Below are positions 1 to 10,966 of a stretch of 64,000 nt of DNA, in pieces; position 1 is the stretch's first letter; every line of letters starts with the position of its first letter. This stretch comes from Molanna angustata. Its lineage: Eukaryota > Arthropoda > Insecta > Trichoptera > Molannidae. The DNA lies in the NCBI GenBank assembly GCA_963576475.1, contig OY754968.1, positions 14,922,616 through 14,986,615 on the forward strand. The letters run 5' to 3'. Under the pieces are notes generated by a model that worked only from the letters and a program-made list of their open reading frames with translations, was not told the DNA's origin and did not search any database. Made by a program: the position numbers and the translations under genes.

Positions 1-318
1 TCAATGGGTTAAATGTTAAAATATAAACTCATCGATGTTTAGGTAAATAAATAAAATAAAATATATTACAAACACAATCATTATTATTTACATATATTCT
101 TTATATATTTTTGAAATTCAATTCAAAAATTCTCAATTTTTACATGTTTTTTTTTATCTACAAATTATGTCAATAATTCTATTAGGTATGTAAAATGCCA
201 TTATATTTTGACATAAATAAATATTAATATTTTAAATTTTCAACATATCTTATAAATTTATTTCGTGAAACATTCATGACTGTATCGATTGTATTGTTTC
301 CAAACAATAAATTCTAAC
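1..318. other. CadN intron, AT-rich, no feature seen
   Basis: AT-rich sequence just past the donor of the 483-319 exon. I see no coding potential and no terminal CadN exon, so it is treated as the start of the intron that leads to the last exon. Confidence 0.6.
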
Positions 319-483
319 CTGATGCTATGGAACTTAACGATCCAGCTATACTTCCTCCCCCTTCAAATGCATAGTTTCTTAGATCGTCAAACGGTGGAGC
401 ATTTGGATCATTGTCCGCCAGCTTTTTATGATCATCTAGAATACCTCTGGCATTTGGCTCTTTGCCTGCTGCAAGTGCTGGAA
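319..483 (-). CDS. CadN: CadN exon: catenin-binding cytoplasmic tail
   Basis: This 165-nt exon, with acceptor ATTTACAG and a GT donor at 318-317, keeps phase 1 at both ends. It encodes [17 protein letters not shown] and then [20 protein letters not shown], the highly conserved beta-catenin-binding core of insect N-cadherin. The open frame on the opposite strand across the same bases is a shadow. The fly protein continues with about 40 more residues after this point. No matching exon is visible in 1-318, so the 3' end of the gene is outside the window. Confidence 0.93.
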
Positions 484-3400
484 CTGTAAATATATTTATT
501 GTAAATCTCAGTTTGAAGACATTATTATACTATATATTTTATATACAAACTTTTTATTTGAAATGCAAGGGTAGAGATTAAAGGAAATGTGTAAATATTT
601 ACTCGATGTGAATGTTGTTGCTTTATCAAATAATATAACGAAACAATTTGCAAACTAAGCATTTCGATCGCTTATAGCACAAGCTTACTTAGGAATGTAT
701 TTCATAAGGATGTATTCATTCTTTTAAATGTTGCTGCCATTGATATATTATGTACACTGTACCTACAGTGTAAAATTACGAAAAAAGTGCAAAATCTTTT
801 AACACTTTCTTTCACCCTGCGTAATTGGCAGTTTGATGACAAATGACAATTATTTCCTAAACAGTGTTTCCAGCCCAAAGAAGCAATAATTATTGTGTGA
901 GAAATGAGAAATGCGTGAGAGATGAATGACTCAGGCAATTCGACGAATATGTCTATCTGGGAAGTATATTCGAACGGAATGGACGGCTTGATAATGACAT
1001 CGAAAGAAGAGTTATTGCAGAAAACAGAGTGAATGGAGCACTTATAACTACCAGTTTTGAATGATCGCAACATATCAAAAGATGTCAAAGTTGCCATTTA
1101 TAACGCAATCGTAGTGCCAACCCTGACGTATGCAAGTGAGATCTGGAAATGAGAGAAGTCGCACGAAAGCAGAATAAATGCAGTTGAAATGAGGTCGCTT
1201 AGAAAAATTTGTAACAGAATGACGTATGACAGAGTACGAAATATAGACACAAGGAAAAAATGTAAGATAAAGATAGATGTAATGAAGAGAATGAAAGTTA
1301 ACACATTGAGATGGTTTGGCCACTTGTGAAGAATGAATAACGAAGAAAATATACAAAGCTGACCGGAACGAAATGAGAGGTTGGGAGCGCCCAGTAAAAT
1401 GTTGGCACGACCATGTATTGTGAAAGATATTCTGAAAGAAGGAAATGTAAAAAGCGTGAACAACATAGGTACATGTATGTATAAGACGAGGTATGAATGT
1501 TGATGAGGGGATGAATGTGTGTCAAGATAGAAAAATGTGGCTGTCGGTTCTCTCTGCCTACCCCGTGAGGGACATAGCGGGATGGTTTATATGTATGTAA
1601 GATACGAAAAAAACGTATCTTTTAATTTAAAAATAATTGATCAAATAAGAATGACCCGGGTTCTTTAAATTAAAATACCTGAATCAAAAATTATGTAGGT
1701 CCATAATATATGTCTATGATATAAACATAATCTTAATAAAGTTTTTAGGTGTATAAATCATTCACATTGATAATAAATTGTTTTGTTATATTATTAAAAT
1801 ATTTAGGTAAGTACCTAAATTATCATAATTATGCGGTAAAAATCAATGAAATATAATAATTGTTGGTAGGTATTATTTTCAAACTATCAGCCAATAAAAA
1901 AGTATTTAGGTGTAAACTAATATAAAACCATTACTCTTTGTTCAATCAATAAACAAAAGTGCGTTTGAATATAATATGTAAGATATTCTTTATTAGAATA
2001 ATGTGATATGTAAGTTACTACAATTATAAAAGTTACATGGGATCTTCATTGGCTGATGTGATGGAGGTGGATCTCCAACTGGAATTTGAATAGTTTTAAT
2101 ATCAAAAGCAGTCATATCATCCTCACCGCCCCCTTCATCATCGTAACTGATGATGTTTTCCCGAACATCCTCATCTGGACACGGATACTTGATGTGGGTC
2201 TGTCTTCTTCTATTGTGGACCACCATGATAACAATAAATACTGAAATATAAACAACAAATTATTATTACCAAATATTTAATATAAGTACTTCTATAAATA
2301 ATAATAATAAATAAATTTGGATTATTTTTATAGCGCCGTTTTTGTGATAACCTCACCTCAAGGGCGCTTTGAATATATTAGGGGTTATTGTAAGACTCGT
2401 GAGAAGAAGTGAGTTTTTAGGTGTTTCCTGAATAGTGCTAAGTTGTCTATTTGCCTCAGTTCAGGTGGTAGTTTATTCCACGAGGCTGGTCCAGCCACAG
2501 CAAAAGCACGATCACCGAAGGATGAAGTGTTGACTCTATTTATTTCAGTCAACTTGCCAATCACGGATGTGGTGGCTGACCGAAGTGTTTGTTGTCGCTC
2601 GTTTACGGTGAGAGGGATGCAGAAGTCTGAAAGATACGTGGGAGCCATGCCATGGATCGCTTTGAAAGTCAACAAACATAATTTGTACTTGATTCTCTCT
2701 GGCACTTTAAGCCAGTGAAGATAAAAACAGAGAAACTTTCTATATTTTAGCAAATCAAATAGGTATCTATTTTAAAAAAAACCGCCTAATGCACTATGAA
2801 GTTACGTGTTAGTAAGGGTAACTATAGCGTGCGTTAAAAATGGTTTATACGTGATTTAAATTATCGGAAATCCAAAATTTGTTGATTTTTTTGCATTTCA
2901 AGAACAAACCCTGCTTGAAATGAAAAAAAAATATATAGGTCATTCACTTTGATTTTATGCACTCTTTAAGCATATAAAATATTTATTTCTCTACGACACA
3001 TGGTTATAGGGTAATTTTAAAAAAATGCTGTGAAAAAGGATATTTTCAATATTTATTTTAAGGGAATTTATGCTGAATTCTTATATTGTGTGACAAACAT
3101 CCACTATAGAAATGTTGAAAACTTTGGTATTTTTTCTTGGAAACACACTGTTTAACACATTTGAGGAATTTGATTTGAAATTGGGGTGTTTAGGCTTATA
3201 TGCACTCTTAATGGTCATAGTGCCTATACAAATTGTCCATTGATTTGTTTACGGTTTTACATCTACATTTATGAAAAAAAAAGTTTTTTATCAAGTATTT
3301 ATGTACAGTATGCGCTCCTAAACCTTTCATCCGGTTGCATTCAGTTCTTTATTCGGGTAGTCTTCTGTTGTTGGGTATTCCTGTCTTAACGATTGACCTT

Positions 3401-6400
3401 GTTTAAATTATTTATTAATTTGTCTATTTTATATGACTGAATGTTTCTTTCTCAAAACGGAAGGACGAAGTCAGTTAAAAATTAATTTATTAAATATGTA
3501 CCTAGTCAATATAATTGATTAATTATATTTCAATAGAAATGAAGCAGGGATATATCTTATGAGAAAGAGAGGAAGTCGGGTATTTGACCTTTTGTTTGTA
3601 GCTTTACGTGGTCACTTATTGCGCAAGGTTCATGAATTATTTATTTCACTTCTCACAATAATCGCAAGTTTACTAGCTAGCTCCGTCCAATGAAATTGCA
3701 GTTCAGAACGTGCTTCCATATGCATAACCACCTTTTACTAACTCTTGATGTTCGAAATCAAATTACATGAAAAAATTTTAGTTCGGAACCATATTATATC
3801 TGACATAATGAGGTATTACAATTCCAAGAGTTGATTGAATAACTTATTATTTTTCAAAAAAATTACCCAGATTACAGATTGACATACGCGTATTATTTTA
3901 AGAACAGTTTTATTTTAAGGACAATATCATATGGGCTCTAAAAAGATTTAATATAGGTGCCATTCCTATTCAATTATAATAAAATATACCAATATATAGG
4001 TACTACTTGATTTTGCAAATTTTCTCCAGTTGAGTGTATAGTAGTCATAGATAATGGAAATAATAATTATAATGAAATTACAGACGATTTTAACTATATA
4101 AATTCTGGAAATCATTATAATTCAATTGAATTGGTTTTAAAACTTACTAAAAATAATTGTAAGGCATACAACTATTGCCGCCAAAGCACCCATTCCAAGT
4201 TTAAGGGTTTGTTCTTCCTGCATCAATTCACAATTTTCTCCCCAAAATCCATCAGGACATATGCAGCGGTATCGTAACTTTGGTTCTTGGTTGATACATT
4301 TACCACCATTCAAACATGGCTGCTCTAAGCATTCGTTTCTATCTGTACAACCTTTGCCGTCTGGCGACATTACTCTTCCAGCTCCACAACTAAAATAAAG
4401 GATAAACATTATTTTATACAGAAACATAAAACTGAATTAAATAATTCAATTTCAAATAGAACACAAAGTATTTTATGGCTTTTGGAATAGAAATAGGTAG
4501 ACAGATTTTTTTTCTTTGAAACACGTAAAATGCAATAAGGTGACATAGATTTTTACTGCAATATTGCTCTCCTATCTTGCAATTGTATTATGCATTTCAA
4601 TAGTAATCTATACATAAATTATATTTAATCGTACAAGTATATATGTATAATGTATGCGTAATCAAACACAATTTTATGATATGTATGTACTTATTTTATA
4701 GAAATGTTAAAAATTGTGATTACGTACGTGCATTCATATTCATTCCAAAGATCGACACATTCAAATGGTTCGGGACAACTGATACTGATGCAAGGGCTGT
4801 TTGATGAACATCCTTTTTCTAAATTTCTAGCCATTGTTGCTTGCCCCCATTGCGATCCATTCATTGCTGGTGGTAACGGTAAATGTTTGCCTTCAAATCG
4901 GATATCGTCGATACACCCTTTTTGGAAATCAGTGTTGACTTCAAATGTGCGCACACCAGTATATTCAGGTTTTCCACCAGCATAGACTCCTTCTTGTTTG
5001 TCAACAATTAACCATTGATGTCCTTCAAAGGAAAAGGTTTCATTGAAGCGTTTACCTTCACCCCCATCCAGTTCTAATGTAGCAGCACTTCCATACCGGT
5101 TGACTTTCACAACATGCCATTGACCATCGTCAACAGTTACTGTATTTAACCAAACATCTTTTTCATCTTTCTTTTGAGAATTTAAATTATACCGAAAACG
5201 TAATTTGGCTTCTTTAATTTCTAAAATACCATATTCTTTATTATGTTGATCACTTACTCGAAATAGTTCCCCAACAGGTTCTCTTGTTCTAAATCTTAAT
5301 TGTAATTGAGTACTAAATTTATCAGGTTCAAAGCTAAGAGCAAATTTAACGTAACTTTGTGGTCGAAATGTTGTTGGTTTTGTAGGAGACAAACACGCAG
5401 TACCTGTCCATCCAGGATCACACTCACAATAAGCGTCAAAATAGCTTCCTAGGCAAGTCCCATGCTCCCAGCATTTCAATGTATTTTCATTTTGATTACA
5501 TATTTCTTCAGTTTGAGGACATCCTCCTACTGTATTTCTTGAAAGTGCAGGGTTCGCCAAATCATATAGTTTACTATTATGTACAAGATTTTTTACACAA
5601 CCATCGAATCCTTTTCCCACTGGCATATATTTCCAATTATAATGCGCAGGATCAAACTGTTCAACATAAAGTCCACCAAGTTGTAGAGGTGTATTGACAT
5701 TCAAATATTCATTGAATGGCGGAATTATTCCTTGTGCTTGACAGCTACTGTCATCGAATTCGGGTAATATTCCGTCTTCTAGTTCTTCTATTGCAGCAGA
5801 TTTACAAAAGTCTACAATGATTTTTACATTTTCAGTATTCCAGAATATATCTAAGCGATGCCATTCTCCGTCATCTAAGGTTTTTTTTGTTTTAACTCGT
5901 AACTCAAGGGTACCAGATCCAAAATCCATAAGAAGTCTTGGATACCCCTTTTCCAATTCAACAGATATAAAATCAGAAACAACTAATTCGCCTTTTTTTG
6001 GAGGAATAATTGGTCCGTTGTATATGAATATTCCTTCTGGTTTTCGAGTGATAAATTCAAAACTTAAATGTGAATTTTCGCATATTTCAAGTGACGGATA
6101 CCAAGCCCAGCCTGTTCCTCTAAAACTTCTAGAAACTTGTTGACACTTAGCTCCAGTGAATCCCGCAGGACAAGAACAAGAAATGCTGTATCTGCCTTCG
6201 ATGCATCTCCCACCATTTAAACAAGGGTTTATTCTGCATGTTTCAATTTTTGTAATATTACGTGCTCCGCATGTGCATCTTGGTTGAGCATTTACTCTTA
6301 CACCAGCAAAAGCAGTTTTGTTAGCATTTATCATATATGGCACATTGCTTATATCTAAAAAATTTGTACAAGATCCCTTACAAAATTGACCTTCAATATG

Positions 6401-9400
6401 ACATTCATCAATTCCAACCATTGTCATATTTAGGCCAATTTCAGATTCTATTTCATCCCTGTGCATTAATACTAAACCATTCAGTCTTTCAGGTTTATAC
6501 CGTGGTGAGTTTTTTATAACAAATCTTATATCAGTGATCGAAGGATATTTTATATGGGACTGTACACTAAATATATTTATACTGTTTTTTTCTAAATTAA
6601 GAATTTTTCCTAATTTAACTCTGAGAAGATCATATTTACTTTGCATTGGGCTTCTAGTGTTATAGTTCCACGTTTGAATAAATTGCTCGCCCGTGATACC
6701 TGAGAGTCTTATTGAGCCAGAATTTAATACAACATCACTACTTATTTCTCGAACGATTACGGTTACGTTTGCAGATACGTCGGATTGTCCGTGTTTCCTA
6801 TCATATACTTTGAATTTTAAATAATAAACACCATTTCTTGTGCCTTGTTTCATTTGAACCATACCCGTTTCTTCATTAATTCTGAATCTAGGATGTTCGT
6901 TTCCATCCCAGTAGAATTTTTTATCTGGTAAATCCCAATCATCAGCGTCATTCACATAAATGCTGCCAATTTCTGTATCTGGTGCTTGACCCTGAAAATT
7001 ATAAACAGAGATTTCTTTTGTTCCTGATTCCATTTTGTTATCATTAATATCACCGATTACAATGGTCAGTGTACTTGTTCCAGTCATTGCAGGATTTCCA
7101 TGATCCTTTATTATTATTGGAATTTTATACTCTTTTTGATCTTCTCGATCAAATGATTTTAAAGATGATACTATTGCTATTCCATCATTATTTTTTATAC
7201 TTTGATCCTGTTCAACTTTGAAAGAAGCCCTTATAATATCACTTGCTCCTGGATCAAGACGAAAGAGAAACGGTGGTCCATTGCCCTTGGATTTATCATC
7301 TCGGTCCGTTGCTTGTATTTCAACAATTTTTTGCGGTATTGAATGTTCAGTTAATACTGGTCTAAAGTCTTTTAAAAATGTTGGCGCATTGTCATTGATG
7401 TCTAGAACAGTGACAATAAGTGTTGCAGTTGATGTTTTGGGAGGACTTCCATCATCTATAGCTAATATTCTTAATTCATGTTGAGGAATTTCTTCTCTAT
7501 CTAAAAATCTTTGTATACTAACTACTCCATCTTTGTTGATATAGAATTGCCTTCTTCTATCTGAGGATCTGTCGATTGCATATGATATTTTCCCTTTACC
7601 TCCTTGATCAGCATCGATTGCTTGAAATTTTTCCAATATTTTTCCAATTTCTGCATTTTCTTCTACGGATATGTTCATAATATTTCTTTCAAATTTAGGC
7701 GCATTATCGTTAATATCTTTAATTTTAATAACAACCCACGAGTAAGCAACGTGATTTTTGTCATTATCACTAGCATCAATCTTATCACTAACTTGTATTC
7801 TAAACCTGAATCCATTACTTTGTAAAATGTCTTCATAGTCTAGTGGACTAATGATTTTAAGTGATCCAGACCCATCATTGTTTTTTACCATGGCGAATTT
7901 GTCAGCACCAAAACCACTATTTTCTACAACTTTATAAAAAAAATCATTTACTTCGTCTTCATCCGAAACCGTAACTAATAAAATTGGTTCTTCAGGTAAT
8001 TTCTTTTCGTCAGTTTCGTCAACTTCGGCGATCCATTCATCTTTTGTGAAGTGTGGTGGCATGTCATTAATATCCTGAATTCTGATAGAGGCTGTACCTG
8101 TACCTTTGAGGCCACCACCATCCATTGCTACAACCTGTATATAATAATCTGGAGTTTTTTCTCTGTCTAAACAACAAACTGATGTTTTTATTACCCCTGT
8201 ACGAGGTTCGATTTCGAAAATTGGTAAGCCGGATTCTTCTTCAATTACATTTTTTTCTATTGAATATATTATCTTAGCATTTCCTGCTTCATTTGGATCA
8301 TCGTAGTCAACTGCACTCATTGTCATAACAACAGCCCCCGCTGTACCGTTCTCAGTGACATTTCCCATATATATTCCTTGAGGAAATACTGGAGCATTGT
8401 CATTAACATCTTTGAGATTCACTTGAACATCAGCATAACCTACTAGACCTTCGCCATCTTCATCTTGAGCAAACACCGTAAACCTCCATTGTGGTCTTCC
8501 ATGGGGTTGATCTCTATCCAGGGGCTGAAAATATGTCAAAAATATCCTTGTTTTAGATATAAATTATGTATTTTTTTTCTGGATATTAAATTTTCACGAA
8601 CAAAGTTATTATTAGCGTATTTACCTTTCCGTGCACTAGTTTGTTGCGCGAATGCACTTCAAAACTCGCGTTGAATTCAAAGCACGTGTCCTCCAAATGC
8701 ACATGGTTTAGCACAGACTGTTACAGACTGTTCCTGCTAATACGTGTTCAATTCAAGGCAATTAATTATTGAATATGGATCATATATATAGCCATGAAGT
8801 TTGCGCGCTATTTCATTTCGCTCGCATTTCGTCTGTCACTGTTACATTTGTATTTTGTTCACAGATTATATGGTAGTAATCAGTAATTTTGTTTAAGTTT
8901 TTAAGTAATATGGGACTGTTAAAGGACATATTTGGTGGTATTTTGGACAATTTTAAAATTGTAAATTACGAAGGAGACAAGGATAATTACCAATGTAAAA
9001 TTCGATGCTCTATATCTTGTGAAGGTAATTACGACGCAAATTGTGAATATTTCATTGAAAAATTCATGAGTAGGTACCAATCTCATACAAAAAAAAAATT
9101 TCTTAATAATTTTTCTATGATATTATGTAGATTTGTATAGATTAATCTTTAAAAAAAAAAAACAATCATACACAAAAAATGCCTCTAACACAGCATCGTA
9201 ACGCTCAATCAATACTCATGGTAAAATTTATAAACCTGTATACGATTGAAAGACGCGTGCCTTGAATTGAACACGTATTAACAGGAAAAGTTTGCGTTGT
9301 TAAACCGTGTGCATTTGGAGGACACGTGCCTTGATTTCGAGGCAGTACTTGCCTCCTAATCAACACGGAAAGATAAATACGCGGATATTGTAAATAAAAT

Positions 9401-9635
9401 TATTTTTTCATATAAGATTTATGTATATATAATCTATAAATATGTTTTTTGAAAACATAATTCAATATAAAATTGATGGGAAATAAAAAGTTCATACTTT
9501 TAATACAAATATTTCTCCAGATGTTCTGTTTACTTCAAATTTACTATTTGCTATATTCTCAGTATCAATTCCCTGTCCAGTAGGGAAGTACACGATATTA
9601 TGAGGTCTATCTTTGTCTCCATCAATAGCAGTCAC
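319..9635 (-). CDS. CadN: Cadherin-N (neural cadherin), 3' part of gene, five exons visible
   Basis: Classical insect-type cadherin: a calcium-dependent homophilic adhesion protein of the plasma membrane that guides axons and holds synaptic partners together through the catenin-actin complex. The visible exons join as 9635-9498, 8524-4728, 4389-4148, 2240-2037 and 483-319. Every junction has AG acceptor and GT donor, and codon phases match (0, 2, 1, 1, then phase 1 out), giving about 1515 codons. Domain order is cadherin repeats, a cadherin-like membrane-proximal segment, EGF, LamG, EGF, LamG, two EGFs, a transmembrane helix and a tail with [12 protein letters not shown] and [10 protein letters not shown] motifs. 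This is the known arrangement of fly CadN. The final tail exon lies left of position 1. The N-terminal cadherin repeats, signal peptide and promoter lie to the right and are not seen. The paralogue CadN2 is the alternative, but length and tail conservation favour CadN. Confidence 0.93.
664..727 (+). repeat. Fragment of a tRNA-derived SINE tail
   Basis: Contains TATAGCACAAGC and a GATGTATTCATTCTTTT end resembling the 3' parts of the SINE copies at 17479 and 38881 (TATAGCTCAAGC and GACATATTCACTCTTTT). The tRNA head is missing. The match was made by eye and is short. Confidence 0.35.
798..908 (+). repeat. Short interspersed repeat shared with 16695-16785
   Basis: CTTTCACCCTGCG, a GGCAGTTTGATGACA-like block and TTGTGTGAGAAATGA recur in the same order at 16695-16785 (CTTTCATCCTGCG, GGCAAGTTTATTGACA, TTGTGTGAGAAATGA). 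The parent element is not recognised. Confidence 0.45.
935..1605 (+). mobile_element. Degenerate 3' part of RTE-like LINE
   Basis: Collinear with the last third of the intact RTE-like copy at 32163-34623: a [14 protein letters not shown] start, then remnants of the [25 protein letters not shown] and WFGH blocks and the AYPVRD-type end (CTCTCTGCCTACCCCGTGAGGGACAT). Several frameshifts and stops break the frame, so it is an old copy. Its 3' end reads into a degraded TATG-type tail. It lies in the CadN intron between the two tail exons, antisense to CadN. Confidence 0.8.
2037..2240 (-). CDS. CadN: CadN exon: second half of transmembrane helix and juxtamembrane tail
   Basis: This 204-nt exon has acceptor TATTTCAG and donor GTAACT. 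Joined to the previous exon it restores the helix (LTIIF-I-FIVIMVV), followed by a basic stop-transfer NRRRQ. The cytoplasmic tail continues through [15 protein letters not shown] and [16 protein letters not shown], the juxtamembrane region that in classical cadherins contacts p120-catenin. The phase is 1 at both ends. An ATG inside the exon is not a start codon. Confidence 0.95.
2296..2760 (-). mobile_element. CR1/Rex1-like LINE, 3' end with C-terminal ORF remnant
   Basis: The minus-strand frame 2753-2385 (122 codons) carries the C-terminal signature of CR1/Rex/L2-type LINE proteins: [29 protein letters not shown], then [20 protein letters not shown] and [11 protein letters not shown]. Downstream on the minus strand the element runs through GGCGCTATAAAAAT to an ATTTATTATTATTATTT microsatellite end, typical of this group. 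The reverse transcriptase and endonuclease are absent (5' truncation), so it is dead. It lies in a CadN intron in the same orientation as the gene. Confidence 0.85.
2761..4147. other. CadN intron, no further feature seen
   Basis: AT-rich intronic sequence between the juxtamembrane exon and the EGF/transmembrane exon. I looked on the minus strand for an alternative EGF/transmembrane exon (Cys-rich EGF pattern followed by a hydrophobic half-helix and GTAAGT) and saw none. The short open frames look random. Confidence 0.5.
4148..4389 (-). CDS. CadN: CadN exon: EGF domains and first half of transmembrane helix
   Basis: This 242-nt exon has acceptor TATTTTAG and donor GTAAGT. Its first base completes a Thr codon split with the preceding exon, so the peptide reads [18 protein letters not shown] further EGF follows ([12 protein letters not shown] through [12 protein letters not shown]), then [15 protein letters not shown] and the first half of the membrane helix, broken after one base of a codon. 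Fly CadN has a mutually exclusive exon pair at this transmembrane position. I found no second candidate in the flanking introns by eye. Confidence 0.95.
4728..8524 (-). CDS. CadN: CadN large exon: cadherin repeats, membrane-proximal domain, EGF and LamG domains
   Basis: This 3797-nt exon starts in phase 0 at PLDRDQP and ends two bases into a codon at donor GTACGT. Reading right to left it completes one cadherin repeat (to about 8370). Further repeats follow at roughly 8370-8045, 8045-7690, 7690-7380 and 7380-7030, marked by [27 protein letters not shown] and DINDNAPTF. Next come a diverged cadherin-like unit to about 6740 and the insect membrane-proximal cadherin domain to about 6240. Then: EGF ([12 protein letters not shown]), laminin-G, EGF ([21 protein letters not shown]), laminin-G, and the start of a third EGF. 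Calcium-site LDRE motifs are present. No stop or frameshift is seen, so this is an intact, constrained exon. It needs only the 4389 exon to complete the split EGF. Confidence 0.95.
8615..9382. mobile_element. DNA transposon-like element with long TIRs and a small ORF
   Basis: The ends are long imperfect inverted repeats of roughly 130-150 bp. Left begins GCGTATTTACCTTTCCGTG; the reverse complement of the right end begins GCGTATTTATCTTTCCGTG. Both arms share CACGTGTCCTCCAAATGCAC and an AATACGTGTTCAATTCAAGG-like block. The element fills about four fifths of the 973-bp CadN intron 8525-9497. Between the arms lies one short ORF, listed separately. Long TIRs suggest a Mutator-like non-autonomous element, but no clear 8-10 bp target duplication is visible, so the superfamily is unassigned. 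Confidence 0.75.
8910..9140 (+). CDS. Small Cys-containing ORF inside the TIR element, unknown function
   Basis: 76 codons from the first in-frame ATG (the frame opens at 8889 without an ATG). The protein starts [17 protein letters not shown] and has a [11 protein letters not shown] segment and [19 protein letters not shown], giving four closely spaced Cys and a basic C-terminus. It lies centrally between the TIR arms and is antisense to CadN, so it cannot be a CadN exon. The Cys/aromatic pattern faintly recalls N-terminal zinc-binding segments of Mutator-like transposases, but I do not recognise it. An A-run near 9085 may have shifted the frame and cut a longer protein short. It could equally be a chance ORF. 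Confidence 0.3.
   Translation: MGLLKDIFGGILDNFKIVNYEGDKDNYQCKIRCSISCEGNYDANCEYFIEKFMSRYQSHTKKKFLNNFSMILCRFV
9498..9635 (-). CDS. CadN: CadN exon (cadherin repeat segment), 46 codons
   Basis: This 138-nt exon is phase 0 at both ends, with acceptor TTTCAG and donor GTATGA. It encodes a cadherin-repeat piece beginning [11 protein letters not shown], passing through [10 protein letters not shown] and [11 protein letters not shown], and it joins the next exon at PLDRDQP. The DxDxDxxP and NRTxGEI signatures are cadherin-repeat calcium-site and strand motifs. It is too short for a simple ORF scan. In flies one CadN cadherin repeat is encoded by a mutually exclusive exon pair. I saw no second copy of this exon nearby but could not search exhaustively. 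Confidence 0.92.
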
Positions 9636-9655
9636 CTGAAACGAGAAAAAGGACT

Positions 9656-9833
9656 ATGTATTTATTTATTTTTATTTTTTTCACACCTTTTTCACAAAGA
9701 CTATTGTGGAGATTACTGCTGCCCAACTAGGTAACCCTGTTCTAGGGCTAGCAGTTTACAATTTTACCAAGCCAAATATTTGACATTTTGGTTTTACATG
9801 TATGTATAAGATTTTTGCCAGCTGGAATTGTTA
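9656..9833 (-). repeat. Possible LINE 3' tail, otherwise featureless intron
   Basis: Read on the minus strand, CCCTAGAACAGGGTTACC is followed by an A-rich (AAATA)n stretch ending at about 9656, next to the CadN acceptor region. This resembles a LINE 3' end, but no coding remnant supports it. Confidence 0.25.
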
Positions 9834-10966
9834 CGGCCGCTTTCTCCAAGGTCCCTCAAAATCGAACATCAGCTAAGTACCCATTCGAAACTTAAATCCT
9901 TAAGTGGCTTACTTAATAAATTCGCATTTCACCAACAAATAACAGCCACACTAAGCTAAGGTTAGGATAAGTTTTTGTTATGTTTCCGGTGAACATGGAC
10001 ATGGACTCAAGATAACGTTACTTTAAAAAATATGCAAATAAGAAATACATAATAAACTATAAAAATATCATTAAAATATTCTAACGTGGGAATTTCACGA
10101 TTTTTACTCTATATATAAATTAATTATAAAAAAGTACTATTTTGATCTCATGAGTACAGGTAATTGCCGCTGGCGCCAACAGATGGCGCTAGCGGCGCTC
10201 GCTGTCAGGGTATCCTTGTTTGTGCACCAGTTTTTGTTTTTGACACATCATGTACAGACAGTTTATTTAGTATTCACACCAATTTAGTTATTTTATTTTA
10301 ATATTTGTTGCTTTTTTTAATATACAATGCAACTGGCTCATGCCTGCCGCAATTATAACTACAGACAAACCTAACCAATCTATTTTTACCAAACTTTTGT
10401 AGGTTTGGTTTAAAAAATCGGTGTACATCCTAGGATATACTCGCTGTCATGGCTGTTTATTCGCTTCGCACTTGTTGATTGTTGAAATTGTTCGACACGG
10501 GACGCGCATATTTATCAGAGTATAATATTTAGCAGAGTATAATTATGGATAAACCAAGGAAACATTCTACAAATTTTACCCCCAGTGAACAAACTAAATT
10601 AATTGAATTAGTTTCAAAAAACACGGAAATTACTTCAAAACAAACGGATGGACCATGTCTATTCAACGATTTCACGAATCCAGCCATCTTCCAAGATGAT
10701 AATAAACAAAATATAACTTAAATTTTACAAAAAAAAAGATAAATTCAATAATAAAACAACTCTGCGACGAAATCGTAACCCAAATATCTATCTGTCAAAC
10801 GCGTTAAGTGACGCTTATGACGGTTAATCCACTAGAGACCGCCACTTAAAATTTTATGTGCCGACGTCGCTAAGCGAGGCTAAGATTGTTTGGTGAAATG
10901 CAATTTTGCGCTAAGTGGTTCATAAATGTGATTTTTTAAGTTAAGGAGCCTTGGGGAAATCGGGCA
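9834..10966 (+). mobile_element. PIF/Harbinger-type non-autonomous transposon
   Basis: An 1133-bp element bounded by a 3-bp TTA duplication (9831-9833 and 10967-10969), the classical Harbinger target. The terminal inverted repeats are CGGCCGCTTTCTCCAAGG and, reversed from the right end, TGCCCGATTTCCCCAAGG. Further inside, both arms share an ATTTCACCAA block. The interior holds a short remnant of a Myb/SANT-like protein, the second gene usual in Harbinger elements, but no transposase. A GC-rich imperfect hairpin (10166-10196, arms GCCGCTGGCGCCA) is also inside. Confidence 0.8.
10545..10721 (+). pseudogene. Truncated Myb/SANT-like DNA-binding protein of a Harbinger element
   Basis: 58 codons ending at TAA. 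The N-terminus, MDKPRKHSTNFTPSEQTKLI followed by ELVSKNTEI, resembles the first helix of Myb/SANT-like (MADF-related) domains that read roughly NFTxxEKxxLxELVxKY in Harbinger-encoded accessory proteins. The frame then loses similarity after KQTDG and stops. An internal deletion has probably removed the rest of the domain. In autonomous relatives this protein helps the transposase reach TIR DNA. Here it is unlikely to work. Confidence 0.6.

Larger units (their letters stand above)
484..2036. other. CadN intron between tail exons
   Basis: Apart from the SINE, repeat and LINE fragments listed separately, this 1.55-kb intron is AT-rich and without recognisable genes. Its minus-strand open frames are shadows of the decayed LINE. 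Confidence 0.7.

Noticed and set aside
289..489. 66-codon plus-strand frame
   Set aside because: Antisense to the conserved CadN tail exon.
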